A stretch of DNA of 64,000 bases, from contig JACPZX010000114.1 in the NCBI GenBank assembly GCA_016195325.1, positions 62,001 through 126,000 of the forward strand. Reading direction: 5' to 3'. Positions within the stretch are counted from its first letter, which is position 1. Each line of letters begins with the position of its first letter. The notes beneath the pieces are model-generated. The model was not told the DNA's origin and made no database searches. It was given only the letters and a program-made list of their open reading frames with translations. Shown here piece by piece: positions 1-8,918 of the stretch. This DNA comes from Acidobacteriota bacterium. Lineage in GTDB: Bacteria > Acidobacteriota > Polarisedimenticolia > JACPZX01. The translations under genes and the position numbers were made by a program.

Positions 1-1
1 G

Positions 2-1174
2 CGGGCCGAGGTCCCGGGATCGATGCGCGTCGTCGACTGGAAGGATCTCACGGCCGCCGAGGGCGCCGGCTCGGCCCCGGGAAGGCCGCGGCCCGGCGAT
101 GTGGCCGTCCTCACGTACACGTCGGGGACCACGGGAAGGATGAAGGGGGTCATGCTCTCGCACGCCAACCTCCTCGCGAACGCCCGGTCGTGCCTGGAGG
201 CCGTCAGGCTCCGTGAGGGGGATCGGCTGCTGCTCTTCCTTCCGATGTTCCATTCCCTGACTCAGCTCGTCTGCCTCGTGCTGCCGGTGATGGCGCGGCT
301 CAGCATCGTCCTCCTTCCCGGCGTCGATCGCGCCGCGATCGGCGTGGCGGTCCGGCGGCACCGTCCGACGATCTTCCTCGGGGTGCCGGCCATCTACGCG
401 GCGATGGCCGAGCGGCCCCCCGGGCTCCTCGCGCGCTGGCTCAATCCCGTGCGGCTGTACATCTGCGGGGGCGCCCCGCTCCCGAGCCAGGTGCTCGGCC
501 GGTTCGAGAGCGCGTGGCGACGGCCCCTGTGCGAGGGGTACGGGCTCTCCGAAGCCTCGCCGGTCGTCTGCTTCAATCCGGTCGATGGCGTCCGCAAGGC
601 CGGCTCCGTAGGGTTGCCGTTGCCGGGGGTGGAGGTGCGCATCGCAGCCGAGATCGGTGGATGGGCCGCGAGCGGGGAGATCGGGGAGATCGTCGTCCGC
701 GGGACCAACGTGATGCAGGGATATCACGAACGGCCGGAGGAGACGGCCGCGGCGCTGAAGGACGGCTGGCTCCACACCGGAGACCTCGGGCGCCTCGATG
801 ACGAGGGGTATCTCTTCATCGTCGGGCGCCGCAAGGAGATGCTGATCTACCGCGGGATGAACGTGTACCCGAGGGAGATCGAAGAGGTCCTCTGCGCGCA
901 CGAGGCGGTCGCCGAGGCCGCCGTCGTCGGGCTGGACGACGCGCAGCGGGGCGAGGTCCCGCATGCCGCGGTCGTGCTTCGGCCCGGAGCCGCGGTCGAC
1001 GAGCGCGCGCTTCGGGCGCACTGCGGAGCGCATCTCGCCCGCTACAAGGTCCCGCGGTCGATCCGGATCGTCCGAGATCTGCCCAGGAACTCGACGGGGA
1101 AGGTGATGAAGGATCGAGTGCGCGAGGCGTTCGCGAAGGATCTGCCGGGAGATCACCCCTCCGGAGGGAGCTGA
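2..1174 (+). CDS. Long-chain acyl-CoA synthetase (AMP-binding), 5' end cut by window
   Basis: This enzyme activates a carboxylic acid, probably a fatty acid, to acyl-AMP and then acyl-CoA. The reading frame is open to the left edge, so the N-terminal part lies outside the window. Visible adenylation-family motifs are the P-loop-like YTSGTTGRMKGVMLSH, the A5 motif GYGLSEASP, LHTGDLGRLDDEGY (A7), GRRKEMLIYRGMNVYPREIE (A8 hinge) and the C-terminal PRNSTGKVMK, whose lysine is the catalytic A10 residue. All landmarks of the family are intact in the part seen. The gene converges on the secreted TPR gene and overlaps its 3' end by 22 bases. Chain-length preference cannot be read from sequence. Confidence 0.9.
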   Translation, partial: RAEVPGSMRVVDWKDLTAAEGAGSAPGRPRPGDVAVLTYTSGTTGRMKGVMLSHANLLANARSCLEAVRLREGDRLLLFLPMFHSLTQLVCLVLPVMARLSIVLLPGVDRAAIGVAVRRHRPTIFLGVPAIYAAMAERPPGLLARWLNPVRLYICGGAPLPSQVLGRFESAWRRPLCEGYGLSEASPVVCFNPVDGVRKAGSVGLPLPGVEVRIAAEIGGWAASGEIGEIVVRGTNVMQGYHERPEETAAALKDGWLHTGDLGRLDDEGYLFIVGRRKEMLIYRGMNVYPREIEEVLCAHEAVAEAAVVGLDDAQRGEVPHAAVVLRPGAAVDERALRAHCGAHLARYKVPRSIRIVRDLPRNSTGKVMKDRVREAFAKDLPGDHPSGGS

Positions 1175-2667
1175 TCTCCGTCGTGCCGGAGCCGATCCTC
1201 CGCGGCGCGGCGGAAGAGGAATCCTTTGAGCTGGGACGCCTTGCGATACCAGTCCTCGGCCTGCGCCCGCCGGGCGTCCCCGTCCATGGCCGAGCCGAGC
1301 CGTATCATCGCCCACCCCTGGAGCACTCTCGGAAGCTTCGTGGGCGACTCGAGCGCGCTCGTGAGCGCGGCGACCGCCTCCCCCCTCCGGCCGGCCGTCT
1401 GGTAGGCGCGGCCAAGGTGGTAGCGCAGGACGGGATCGTTCGGATCCCGGTTCACCGCGGCGGCGAGGGATTCGATGGCCTCCGCCGGGGCGCCGGCGTG
1501 GAGACGCTGGAGTCCGGCCGCGATCGCCACCGGGGCCGGGGCGGGAGCGGTCACGCGCGCCGGGGCCTCCTGGTGGCCGTCCATCTCCACGGTCTTCGCG
1601 CCGCCCAGGAGCAGGGGCTCCCCGAGATCCATCCGGAGTCGCTCCGAGAGAGAGCGGACGGAGTCCGCGACGCCTTCCGGCTGGTCCTCTCCGGCTGCGA
1701 GCAGCGGCGCGAGCTCGTCCGCCGCCGCGCGGGGCTCGTACTGGTAGTAGAGCGCGAGCGCGAGGCGGACGCGCGCGAGCGCCGGGACGGCGGGTGTCAC
1801 CGCCGGCTCCGTACGCGACATCTCGAGACACTCCCGCGACGCCGCCTCGGCGGCTCCGAGCCGCCCGAGCGCGAACTGCAGTCTCCCGTCCACGGCGGCG
1901 AGCAGCGGGGATCTCGGCTCGACGGCACGGGCGAGCCTCAGGTGATCGAGCGCGATCCGCATGTCGTCCTCTTCCTCGTCCGCGTAGATGTGCGTGAGGA
2001 GCAGGCTCGCCTCGACGCGGAAGTACCTGCCGTTGAGCTCCGCGTCGCGGAGGGCGGCGAGCCCCTCCTCGACGTCGCCCCGCGGAATGCGGAAGAAGAC
2101 GCCGAGCGCGCGCACGAGCCAGGGCATCCGCGCGGCGAAGTACTTGTAGGCGCCCATCGCGAAGCCGGCGTCGGCGGCCCCGGGGTTCTCGGCGAGGGCG
2201 GCCTCGAGATGCCGGTACCCGCGCCGCGCCGCGGAGGCGGCCGAAAGATGGCGGCCCGCGAAGGCCCGGCTCTGCGCGGAGAGCACCAGGGCCGTGCCGG
2301 CGAGAATTCTCCCCCGCTGAGCGTCGGGGCCGTCGAGGAGCGCCTCTCCCCGCGCGATCGAGTCCTGGAGCCTCTCGTCGAACCGCTTCTGGGCCTCGAT
2401 GTCCTTCGGGCGATCGAGCAGCCTCCACCACGAGACGAAGGCCTCGAAGAACGGGCCCTCCGGGTCCAGAGGGCGTCCCGACGAGATGACGGCGAAGGCC
2501 GCCGACGCGGCGTCGAAGCGCCCCTGATGGAGGAGCGAGATGCCCGCGAGAGCCTCGGGAGACGGCTCGACGGGGCCGGCCGCCGCCTCCGTGAGCCCGA
2601 TGGAGGCCCAGAGCATCCCCGCGGCGGCCGCGAACCTCAGAGGGAATGGGAACTTACCGCTCGACAT
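1153..2667 (-). CDS. Secreted TPR-repeat protein of unknown function
   Basis: The 504-residue product begins with a short basic segment and a hydrophobic stretch ending in an AAAG-type cleavage region near residue 30, so it is probably exported. The rest is Ala/Arg-rich helical sequence typical of tetratricopeptide repeats. The clearest TPR pairs are near the C-terminus (GLQRLHAGAPAEAIESLAAA and LRYHLGRAYQTAGRRGEAVA). The ATG at 2667 is preceded by a GGAG ribosome site about 8 bases upstream. It is transcribed away from the DUF4388/TPR gene from a shared AT-rich spot near 2720. No enzymatic motif is seen; a scaffold or assembly role is inference. Confidence 0.8.
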   Translation of the reverse strand: MSSGKFPFPLRFAAAAGMLWASIGLTEAAAGPVEPSPEALAGISLLHQGRFDAASAAFAVISSGRPLDPEGPFFEAFVSWWRLLDRPKDIEAQKRFDERLQDSIARGEALLDGPDAQRGRILAGTALVLSAQSRAFAGRHLSAASAARRGYRHLEAALAENPGAADAGFAMGAYKYFAARMPWLVRALGVFFRIPRGDVEEGLAALRDAELNGRYFRVEASLLLTHIYADEEEDDMRIALDHLRLARAVEPRSPLLAAVDGRLQFALGRLGAAEAASRECLEMSRTEPAVTPAVPALARVRLALALYYQYEPRAAADELAPLLAAGEDQPEGVADSVRSLSERLRMDLGEPLLLGGAKTVEMDGHQEAPARVTAPAPAPVAIAAGLQRLHAGAPAEAIESLAAAVNRDPNDPVLRYHLGRAYQTAGRRGEAVAALTSALESPTKLPRVLQGWAMIRLGSAMDGDARRAQAEDWYRKASQLKGFLFRRAAEDRLRHDGDQLPPEG

Positions 2668-2698
2668 CGCATCTCCGGCTCATGGAAGGGAAGCACTG

Positions 2699-2727
2699 TG
2701 GACCGTCCCGGCGCACCTCACTATATT
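2699..2727 (+). promoter_or_regulatory. Candidate sigma-70 promoter of the DUF4388/TPR gene
   Basis: TGGACC (2699-2704) and TATATT (2722-2727) are separated by 17 bases, 36 bases upstream of the chosen ATG at 2763. The same TATA spot reads TATAGT on the other strand (2725-2720) and may serve the divergent TPR gene, although no good -35 is seen in that direction. Confidence 0.5.
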
Positions 2728-2762
2728 GGCGATTGTTCCATATCGTCGCCACCGGGAGCGGA

Positions 2763-4322
2763 ATGCCGAAGACACCGACAATCGATCCGGCACCGACGGC
2801 CTCGGCGCGAGCCCTCGAGGAGGGGATGAAGGGGCACTTCACCAGCCACTACCTGGCCGAGACGCTGCGCGACATCTTTCTCCAGGAGCGCAGCGGTGCC
2901 CTGACGCTCGAGTCGTCGGCCGGGCCGAGGTGCGTCGTCCGCTTCGATCGAGGCATGCTGGCCAACGCCGAATCGCCGGCCGGAGCGCCGACCCTCGCCG
3001 CCGCGCTCCGCGACGAGGGGATCGTCAGCGCGGAGATCCTCCTCGCGATGGTCCCCGATTGCACGACCGCGCACGACCTCGCGACCGCCCTTCTCGCGAA
3101 CGGCAGCGTGGCCCGGGAGGGCCTCGCCACGGGAATTCGCGGGCTCATCCGGCGCGCCCTCTCCGAGGCGTTCGGATGGCAGGGGGGGCGCTACGTCTTC
3201 GCGGACGAGAAGCCGGCGGAGACGCTCCTGACGCCGGACGTCCTATTCACCTTCGAGTCGATCCTCCAGGGCGTCGCGAACATCAGCAACTTCGATCCTC
3301 TGCGGGAGGTCCTCCTCGCGATGCCGGGGCGTCTCAGGATGAACGAAAACCTCTTCCTGCCGGTCCACCGCCTCGCGCTGAAGCCCCACCACGGGTTCGT
3401 CCTCAGCCGGATCGACGGCTCGATGACGATGGCGGAGCTGGCGCAGGTGGTTCCCGCGGACAGCGTCGACGATGCCCTCAAGTTCACCTACGGCCTGGTG
3501 GTGTTCGGCGTCGTCGTCTTCAATCCGCCGCTCGCCGGGAGCCCTTTCAGCCTCCGGGAGATCATCCCCGGCCACCACGAGGCGCGGGCGCGGGCCCAGA
3601 AGGAGGAGATCCTGATCAAGGACGCCCTGGCCCACATGAGCGGGCAGCCGGCGTCCGAGATCCTCGGGGTTCCGCCCGACGCGGCCACGAAGCTGCTGCG
3701 GACGGCGTACGCCGATCGCCTGGCCACCTTCCGGCGCGAGCGGTTCGCCGAGACGATCCGCGAGGCGTACAAGAAGGAGCTCGACCACATCGAGGCCCGC
3801 ATCACCGAGGCCTTCTTCAGCATGGAGCTCGCCGCGCTCGAGCGCGAGCAGAGGGCGACGCGCAGCGGCCCCGGAGTGCAGACGGTCGTCTCCGAGGGAG
3901 ATCTGAACCGCCGGAAGGAGTTCTACAAGACCGAAGCCCAGGAGGTGCAGGAGCAGAACACGAAGCTCGCGGAGAAGTACTTCGTGAAGGCGCGCGAGTA
4001 CTCCCGGGAGGGCGATTTCTACAACTGCATCCAGTTCTGCCGCCTCGCGATCAAGTTCAACTCCGAGTCGGCGTTGCCCTACCAGCTCATGGCGGAGGCT
4101 CTCGCCCGGAACCCGGACCGCAGGTGGCAGCGGCAGGCGGAGGAGGCCTACGCGCGCGCGACCGAGCTCGAGCCGTTCAACGCGGAGCTCTTCGTCGCCC
4201 TCGGCAACTTCTACAGGGACCAGGGGCTCGACTCCCGGGCCCGCAAGATGTACGAGAAGGCCCTGGAAATCCTTCCCTCTCACGTCGTTGCAGCGAAGGC
4301 CCTCAAGGGCCTGAAGCACTGA
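2763..4322 (+). CDS. DUF4388 - J-like - TPR regulatory protein
   Basis: The 519-residue protein has three parts. The N-terminus (about 20-60: LRDIFLQERSGALTLESS...VVRFDRGMLANAES) is a DUF4388/PATAN-type domain, usually found in bacterial signalling proteins. Around residues 297-327, ASEILGVPPDAATKLLRTAY resembles helices I-II of a J-domain but lacks the HPD tripeptide. The C-terminal 120 residues are TPRs (YNCIQFCRLAIKFN, AELFVALGNFYRDQGLDSRA). The ATG at 2763 was chosen because GGGAG lies just upstream and a promoter-like pair ends at 2727; longer in-frame starts would extend into that promoter. No membrane segment is seen. The function is not known. Confidence 0.75.
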   Translation: MPKTPTIDPAPTASARALEEGMKGHFTSHYLAETLRDIFLQERSGALTLESSAGPRCVVRFDRGMLANAESPAGAPTLAAALRDEGIVSAEILLAMVPDCTTAHDLATALLANGSVAREGLATGIRGLIRRALSEAFGWQGGRYVFADEKPAETLLTPDVLFTFESILQGVANISNFDPLREVLLAMPGRLRMNENLFLPVHRLALKPHHGFVLSRIDGSMTMAELAQVVPADSVDDALKFTYGLVVFGVVVFNPPLAGSPFSLREIIPGHHEARARAQKEEILIKDALAHMSGQPASEILGVPPDAATKLLRTAYADRLATFRRERFAETIREAYKKELDHIEARITEAFFSMELAALEREQRATRSGPGVQTVVSEGDLNRRKEFYKTEAQEVQEQNTKLAEKYFVKAREYSREGDFYNCIQFCRLAIKFNSESALPYQLMAEALARNPDRRWQRQAEEAYARATELEPFNAELFVALGNFYRDQGLDSRARKMYEKALEILPSHVVAAKALKGLKH

Positions 4323-4366
4323 CGGCGCCCCTTCCGCTCGGGAATCCTCCCCGAATCGCCGTTCTT

Positions 4367-4394
4367 TTGACTCGCGCGGGCACGGTGGTATACT
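4367..4394 (+). promoter_or_regulatory. Strong promoter of the yceD-rpmF-plsX-fab operon
   Basis: TTGACT (4367-4372), a 16-base spacer and TATACT (4389-4394) give a near-consensus sigma-70 promoter about 25 bases before the GTG start of yceD. It is the only obvious promoter before acpP, so it probably drives yceD through fabG. Confidence 0.75.
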
Positions 4395-4418
4395 CTCGCG
4401 TCTTTTCAGGAGGATGGC

Positions 4419-4901
4419 GTGATCATCCACGCCACGGAGCTCGATCCCAACGGGGTCCAGGTGAATCTCCCCGTCGCCGCAACGAGCCTCCCCGTAGGCC
4501 CGGGCGAGAACATCCTCGTACATGGCGCGGTGTTGCGCGGCCGGGCCCTTCCCAAGGCGGGAGGGGTTTCGCTGATCGGCACGCTGTCGGGTAAGGTGGA
4601 GGTTCCGTGCGCGCGGTGCCTGAAGAGCTTCGAGATCGCCGTTGCGCGCGAGTTCGACCTGTTCTACGCGCTGAGCCCGGTGAAGGGGAAGGAAGTCCAC
4701 ATACCCGATGACGCGCTCGACTACGAGTTTCTGCACGACGGGGACGCGATCGACCTCCAGCTGGTGGCGGTGGAGCAGATCTACCTCGAGATCCCGATGA
4801 AGCCGCTCTGCTCGTCCGAGTGCCGGGGGCTGTGCCGGAATTGCGGGATCAACCTGAACGAGAGCGCGTGCGCCTGTCACGACGCCGCCACGAACTTCTG
4901 A
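4419..4901 (+). CDS. yceD: YceD / DUF177 family protein
   Basis: DUF177 proteins are needed for 23S rRNA accumulation in plants and bacteria and typically sit directly before rpmF. The 160-residue product has the family's cysteine pattern: CARC near residue 65 and CSSECRGLCRNCG followed by CAC near the C-terminus, probably a zinc site. The GTG start at 4419 is supported by AGGAGG at 4408-4413. The partner order yceD-rpmF-plsX-fabH-fabD-fabG-acpP-fabF is widely conserved and links ribosome assembly with lipid synthesis. Confidence 0.88.
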   Translation: MIIHATELDPNGVQVNLPVAATSLPVGPGENILVHGAVLRGRALPKAGGVSLIGTLSGKVEVPCARCLKSFEIAVAREFDLFYALSPVKGKEVHIPDDALDYEFLHDGDAIDLQLVAVEQIYLEIPMKPLCSSECRGLCRNCGINLNESACACHDAATNF

Positions 4902-4956
4902 CATCGACCAGGAGGACACCCCGCTTCCGCGCACGGGGGCGCGACGGGTGAGGGGA

Positions 4957-4975
4957 GAGGGCCCCTGGGGCCCTC
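4957..4975 (+). promoter_or_regulatory. Perfect inverted repeat (RNA hairpin) between yceD and rpmF
   Basis: Nine bases GAGGGCCCC are followed by one base and their exact complement, which in RNA gives an 8-bp GC stem with a 3-base loop. The hairpin ends just before the rpmF ribosome site (GAGGAG at 4977-4982). There is no T-run, so it is not a normal terminator; a processing, stability or translation-control element is possible. Confidence 0.45.
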
Positions 4976-4987
4976 CGAGGAGTCCAG

Positions 4988-5170
4988 ATGCCCAATCCAA
5001 AACGACGTCACTCGAGCACCCGGCGCGACAAGCGGAGGACGCACGACTCGCTGACCGCGCCGTCGCTCTCGCAGTGCACGCACTGCCACGAACCCAAGAT
5101 GCCGCACAGGGTGTGCCCGCACTGCGGATACTACAAGGGGCGCGCGGTCATCGAGGTCGAGCGCGTCTGA
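4988..5170 (+). CDS. rpmF: 50S ribosomal protein L32
   Basis: The 60-residue basic protein starts MPNPKRRHSSTRRDKRRTH, the conserved L32 N-terminus, and carries two CxxC pairs (CTHC and CPHC) that form the zinc ribbon of C+ type L32 proteins. ATG at 4988 follows GAGGAG by six bases. L32 is a late-assembling large-subunit protein near the peptide exit region. The gene is three bases from plsX, so translation of the two is probably coupled. Confidence 0.97.
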   Translation: MPNPKRRHSSTRRDKRRTHDSLTAPSLSQCTHCHEPKMPHRVCPHCGYYKGRAVIEVERV

Positions 5171-5173
5171 TCG

Positions 5174-6205
5174 ATGCCAGCGCGCATCGCGGTTGACGCG
5201 ATGGGCGGGGACAACGCGCCCCGCGCCGTCGTCGAAGGCTCTCTCGCGGCCGCCCGCGAGTGGGGCCATCGCATCCTGCTCGTCGGACGAGAGGACGCGA
5301 TCCGCGCCGAGATGGAGCGGCTGAAGGTCCGGGACGGCGAGATGGAGATCGTGCACGCCCCCGAGACGATCGAGATGCACGAGCCGCCCGTCCTCGCGCT
5401 TCGCAGGAAGAAGCACTCCTCGATCCGCGTCGGAGCCCACCTGGTCCGCGAGGGTCGCGCCGACGGATTCGTGAGCGCGGGAAACACCGGCGCGGTCATG
5501 GCCTGCGCGAAGGTCTCGCTGGGCACCATCCAGGGGATCGATCGTCCCGCGGTCACCGCGGTCCTGCCGAACCTCAGGGGACGATCGGTCTGGCTGGACG
5601 TCGGGGCCAACGTCGACTGCCGGCCCGAGCACATCCGCCAGTTCGCCGTGATGGGCTCCATCTACGCGCGCGAGATCCTCCACGTCGCCAGCCCGCGCGT
5701 CGGCCTCCTCAGCATCGGCGAGGAGGACACGAAGGGGAACGACCTGACGAAGGAGGTCTTCAAGGAGCTTCGCGGGGCCAGCCTCAATTTCATCGGCAAC
5801 GTCGAGGGGCGCGACATCTTCAACGGAAACTGCGACGTCATCGTCTGCGACGGGTTCACGGGCAACGTTTCGCTGAAGGCCATCGAGAGCGTCTCGGAGA
5901 TGATCCTCGTCTTCCTCAAGCAGGAGCTGAAGAGCTCGCTCCTGGCGCGCGCGGGCCTGGCGCTCGCGCGGCCGGCGCTGAAGCGGTTCAAGAAGACGGT
6001 GGACTACGCCGAGTACGGCGGCTTCCCCCTCCTCGGCGTGAAGGGAGCGGTCATCATCGGGCACGGCCGTTCGTCGCCGAAGGCGATCAAGAACGCGGTG
6101 CGCGCGTGCGCCGAGGCGGCCGCGAGCGGCGTGAACGATCGCATCCACGACGTGATCGCCTCGGACCCCTCGCTCAAGCGCGTCGTCGAGAGGGTCGGCA
6201 CGTGA
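5174..6205 (+). CDS. plsX: Phosphate acyltransferase PlsX
   Basis: PlsX converts acyl-ACP to acyl-phosphate, the first step of the PlsX/PlsY route to phosphatidic acid at the inner face of the membrane. The 343 residues begin with the family signature VDAMGGDNAPRAVVEGS and contain GFVSAGNTGAVMA and VCDGFTGNVSLKAIE, both typical of PlsX. Length matches the family. Its stop overlaps the fabH start (GTGA), so the two are translationally coupled. Confidence 0.96.
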   Translation: MPARIAVDAMGGDNAPRAVVEGSLAAAREWGHRILLVGREDAIRAEMERLKVRDGEMEIVHAPETIEMHEPPVLALRRKKHSSIRVGAHLVREGRADGFVSAGNTGAVMACAKVSLGTIQGIDRPAVTAVLPNLRGRSVWLDVGANVDCRPEHIRQFAVMGSIYAREILHVASPRVGLLSIGEEDTKGNDLTKEVFKELRGASLNFIGNVEGRDIFNGNCDVIVCDGFTGNVSLKAIESVSEMILVFLKQELKSSLLARAGLALARPALKRFKKTVDYAEYGGFPLLGVKGAVIIGHGRSSPKAIKNAVRACAEAAASGVNDRIHDVIASDPSLKRVVERVGT

Positions 6206-7191
6206 AGACGCTCTCCGCGGTGATCCGGGGGACCGGTTCCTCGCTTCCGGAGAAGGTCGTCACGAACTTCGACCTCGAGAAGCTCGTCGAGACATCCGAC
6301 GAGTGGATCGCGACGCGCACGGGAATCCGCGAGCGGCGCGTCGCGCGGGAAGGCGAGACGATGTCGCAGTTCGCCGTCCAGGCGAGCGTGCGCGCCCTCG
6401 AGATGGCGAACACTCCGGCCGCGGCCATCGATCTCGTCATCTGCGCGACCGTCACCCCGGACATGCCGATCCCGTCCACGGCGTGCATCATCCAGCACCG
6501 GCTCGGGGCGACGAAGGCGGCAGCGTTCGACCTCTCGGCGGGCTGCTCGGGGTTCACCTACGCCCTGTCGATCGCGAACCAGTTCATCCGGTCGGGCACC
6601 TATCGCCACGTCCTCGTGATCGGCGCCGAGCTCCTGACCAAGTATCTCGACTGGAGCGATCGCACCACGTGCATCCTCTTCGCCGACGGGGCCGGCGCGG
6701 TCGTCCTCTCGGGCGAGGAGACGGAGGGGCGCGGGATCGTCGCCACGGCCATTCACGCGGACGGCTCGATGGCCGACTACATCACGCTCCCCGGGGGGGG
6801 CACGCTCCACCCTCCGACGGCCGAGAGCGTGAAGTCCGGCCTGCACTTCATCCGGATGAAGGGGAACGAGACGTTCAAGCTCGCCGTGCGATCGATCGAG
6901 GAGGTCTGCCGCGAGGTGCTCGCCGCGGCGGGAGTGGCCCCGTCGGAGGTCGACCTCTTCGTCCCGCACCAGGCCAACACCCGCATCATCGACGCCGTGG
7001 GGAGCCGCCTCGGGGTGCCCAAGGAAAAGGTGTTCCTCAACATCGAGCGGATGGGGAACACGTCGTCCGCGTCCATCCCCATCGCGCTCGACGAGGCGAA
7101 CCGGAAGAATCTCATCCGCCCGGGGGACCGGGTCCTCTTCGCGGCCTTCGGCGCCGGCCTCACGTGGGGCGCCGCGCTCGTCCGCTGGTAG
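6202..7191 (+). CDS. fabH: 3-oxoacyl-ACP synthase III (KAS III)
   Basis: FabH starts fatty-acid synthesis by condensing an acyl-CoA primer with malonyl-ACP. The 329-residue protein has the full Cys-His-Asn triad: Cys115 in SAGCSGF, His256 in VPHQAN and Asn286 in GNTSSAS. The GTG start is embedded in the plsX stop (GTGA, 6202-6205); longer frame extensions run inside plsX and are not real. Because branched-chain acyl-CoA chemistry is likely in this organism (see the mutase at 55503), the primer could be branched, but sequence alone does not decide this. Confidence 0.96.
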   Translation: MKTLSAVIRGTGSSLPEKVVTNFDLEKLVETSDEWIATRTGIRERRVAREGETMSQFAVQASVRALEMANTPAAAIDLVICATVTPDMPIPSTACIIQHRLGATKAAAFDLSAGCSGFTYALSIANQFIRSGTYRHVLVIGAELLTKYLDWSDRTTCILFADGAGAVVLSGEETEGRGIVATAIHADGSMADYITLPGGGTLHPPTAESVKSGLHFIRMKGNETFKLAVRSIEEVCREVLAAAGVAPSEVDLFVPHQANTRIIDAVGSRLGVPKEKVFLNIERMGNTSSASIPIALDEANRKNLIRPGDRVLFAAFGAGLTWGAALVRW

Positions 7192-7201
7192 GAGCCCCAG
7201 G

Positions 7202-8152
7202 ATGCCGGCCGGATCCCCCGCTTTCCTCTTCCCCGGACAGGGGTCGCAGTCGGTCGGCATGGGCCGAGCCCTCGTGTCGATCCACCCGCTCGCCGCGGAG
7301 ATCTTCAGGAGCGCCGACGCCGTCCTCGGATACCGGCTCTCGCGGATTTGCTTCGAAGGGCCGGAGACCGAGCTCCAGCTGACCGCGAACGCCCAGCCCG
7401 CGATCCTCACGCTCAGCGTCGCGGCGGCCCGGGTTCTCGCGGAGCGCGGCGTGAAGCCGGCCATCGTTCTCGGGCACTCGCTCGGCGAGTACTCGGCGCT
7501 CGTCGTGGCCGGCGCCGTGAGCTTCGAGGACGCCGTCCTCGCGGTGCACCGGCGCGGGGTCTACATGCAGGAGGCGGTGCCGGTGGGTGAGGGGGCGATG
7601 GCGGCCCTCCTCGGCATCGAGGCCGCCGCGGCGGAGGAGATCTGCGACGCGGCCCGGGCCGAGGGGCTGGGGGTCGTCTCCGTGGCGAACGACAACGCGC
7701 CGGGGCAGATCGTGATCGCGGGCGGCACCGCCGCCGTCGAGCGGGCCATCGTCCTCGCGAAGGACCGCGGCGCGAGGCGGGCCATGCGGCTCCCGGTGAG
7801 CGCCCCGTTCCACTGCGAGCTCATGGCCCCCGCGCGCGACCGGCTGGCGGCCGACCTCGAGAAGCTCGCGTTCCGGGATCTCGCGATCCCGCTCGTCACG
7901 AACGTCGACGCCGCGCCGATCGGCACGGGCGCGGAGGCTCGCGCCTCGCTCGTCCGCCAGGTGACGGGTCGCGTGAGGTGGACCGAATCCATCCGGCGGC
8001 TTCGCGCCATGGGGGCGGATCGGGCGATCGAGTGCGGCCCGGGTCAGGTGCTCGCGGGCCTCGTGAAGCGGATCGACCCTCAGATCCGGATCGCATCGTG
8101 CGGCGATCCGGAGACGCTGGACGCCGCGGCGACGTTCGCCACCGGAAGCTGA
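7202..8152 (+). CDS. fabD: Malonyl-CoA:ACP transacylase
   Basis: FabD loads malonyl groups from CoA onto acyl carrier protein. The 316-residue product has the N-terminal FPGQGSQSVGMG motif and the nucleophile elbow GHSLGEYSALV with Ser93. The substrate-clamping arginine region and the histidine in SAPFHCELM are also visible. It lies 10 bases after fabH in the same operon. Length is normal for the family. Confidence 0.96.
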   Translation: MPAGSPAFLFPGQGSQSVGMGRALVSIHPLAAEIFRSADAVLGYRLSRICFEGPETELQLTANAQPAILTLSVAAARVLAERGVKPAIVLGHSLGEYSALVVAGAVSFEDAVLAVHRRGVYMQEAVPVGEGAMAALLGIEAAAAEEICDAARAEGLGVVSVANDNAPGQIVIAGGTAAVERAIVLAKDRGARRAMRLPVSAPFHCELMAPARDRLAADLEKLAFRDLAIPLVTNVDAAPIGTGAEARASLVRQVTGRVRWTESIRRLRAMGADRAIECGPGQVLAGLVKRIDPQIRIASCGDPETLDAAATFATGS

Positions 8153-8164
8153 CCCGAGGAGACG

Positions 8165-8917
8165 ATGATGACCGACGGGCCCCTCGCAGGAAAGGTGACG
8201 CTCGTGACCGGCGCGAGCCGGGGGATCGGCCGATCCATCGCCCTCGCCGCCGCCGCGGCCGGATCGGATGTCGCCCTGGTCGCCCGGGATCGCGCCCGCC
8301 TCGCCGAGGTCGGGGGCGAAATCAGGGCGCTCGGCGTGCGCGCGCACGAGTGCGAGTCCGATCTCGCCCTCCCCGGCGCGGCGGAGCGGGCGGTCGAATC
8401 GTGCGCCGGCGCGCTGGGCGGCGTCCACCACCTCGTCGCCAACGCCGGGGTCACGCACGATCAGCTCCTGATGCGCCTCAAGCCGGCCGACTGGGATCAC
8501 GTGATCGCGACGAACCTCACCGCCTCGTTCGGCCTCTGCCGCGCGGCGATCGCGGGGATGGTCAAGGGGCGGTACGGACGCATCGTGCTCATCTCGTCGA
8601 TCTCCGGCCTGATGGGGAATCCCGGGCAGAGCGCGTACGCGGCGAGCAAGGCCGGCCTCGTCGGCCTCGGCCGCTCGCTCGCGCGCGAGGTCGGCTCGCG
8701 CTCGATCACCGTCAACGTCGTCGCGCCCGGGCTCATCGACACGGACATGGTGCGGGCGATGCCCGAGAAGGCGCGCGAGGCGCTGATGTCGAATATTCCG
8801 CTCGGCCGCCTCGGCGCTCCGGAGGACGTCGCCGCCGCCGTCGTGTATCTTCTGGGCCCCGGCGGAGCCTACGTGACGGGGACGATTCTCAACGTTTCCG
8901 GTGGCCTGTACATGTAG
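8165..8917 (+). CDS. fabG: 3-oxoacyl-ACP reductase
   Basis: FabG is the NADPH-dependent reductase of the FAS II cycle. The 250-residue SDR protein has the cofactor motif TGASRGIGRS, the NAG motif VANAGVTHD, a catalytic serine in LISSISGL and the YxxxK pair Tyr158/Lys162 in SAYAASKAG. Two ATG codons stand in tandem at 8165 and 8168; either could be used, with GAGGAG just upstream. It closes the first part of the fab operon; a promoter candidate follows before acpP. Confidence 0.95.
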   Translation: MMTDGPLAGKVTLVTGASRGIGRSIALAAAAAGSDVALVARDRARLAEVGGEIRALGVRAHECESDLALPGAAERAVESCAGALGGVHHLVANAGVTHDQLLMRLKPADWDHVIATNLTASFGLCRAAIAGMVKGRYGRIVLISSISGLMGNPGQSAYAASKAGLVGLGRSLAREVGSRSITVNVVAPGLIDTDMVRAMPEKAREALMSNIPLGRLGAPEDVAAAVVYLLGPGGAYVTGTILNVSGGLYM

Positions 8918-8918
8918 C

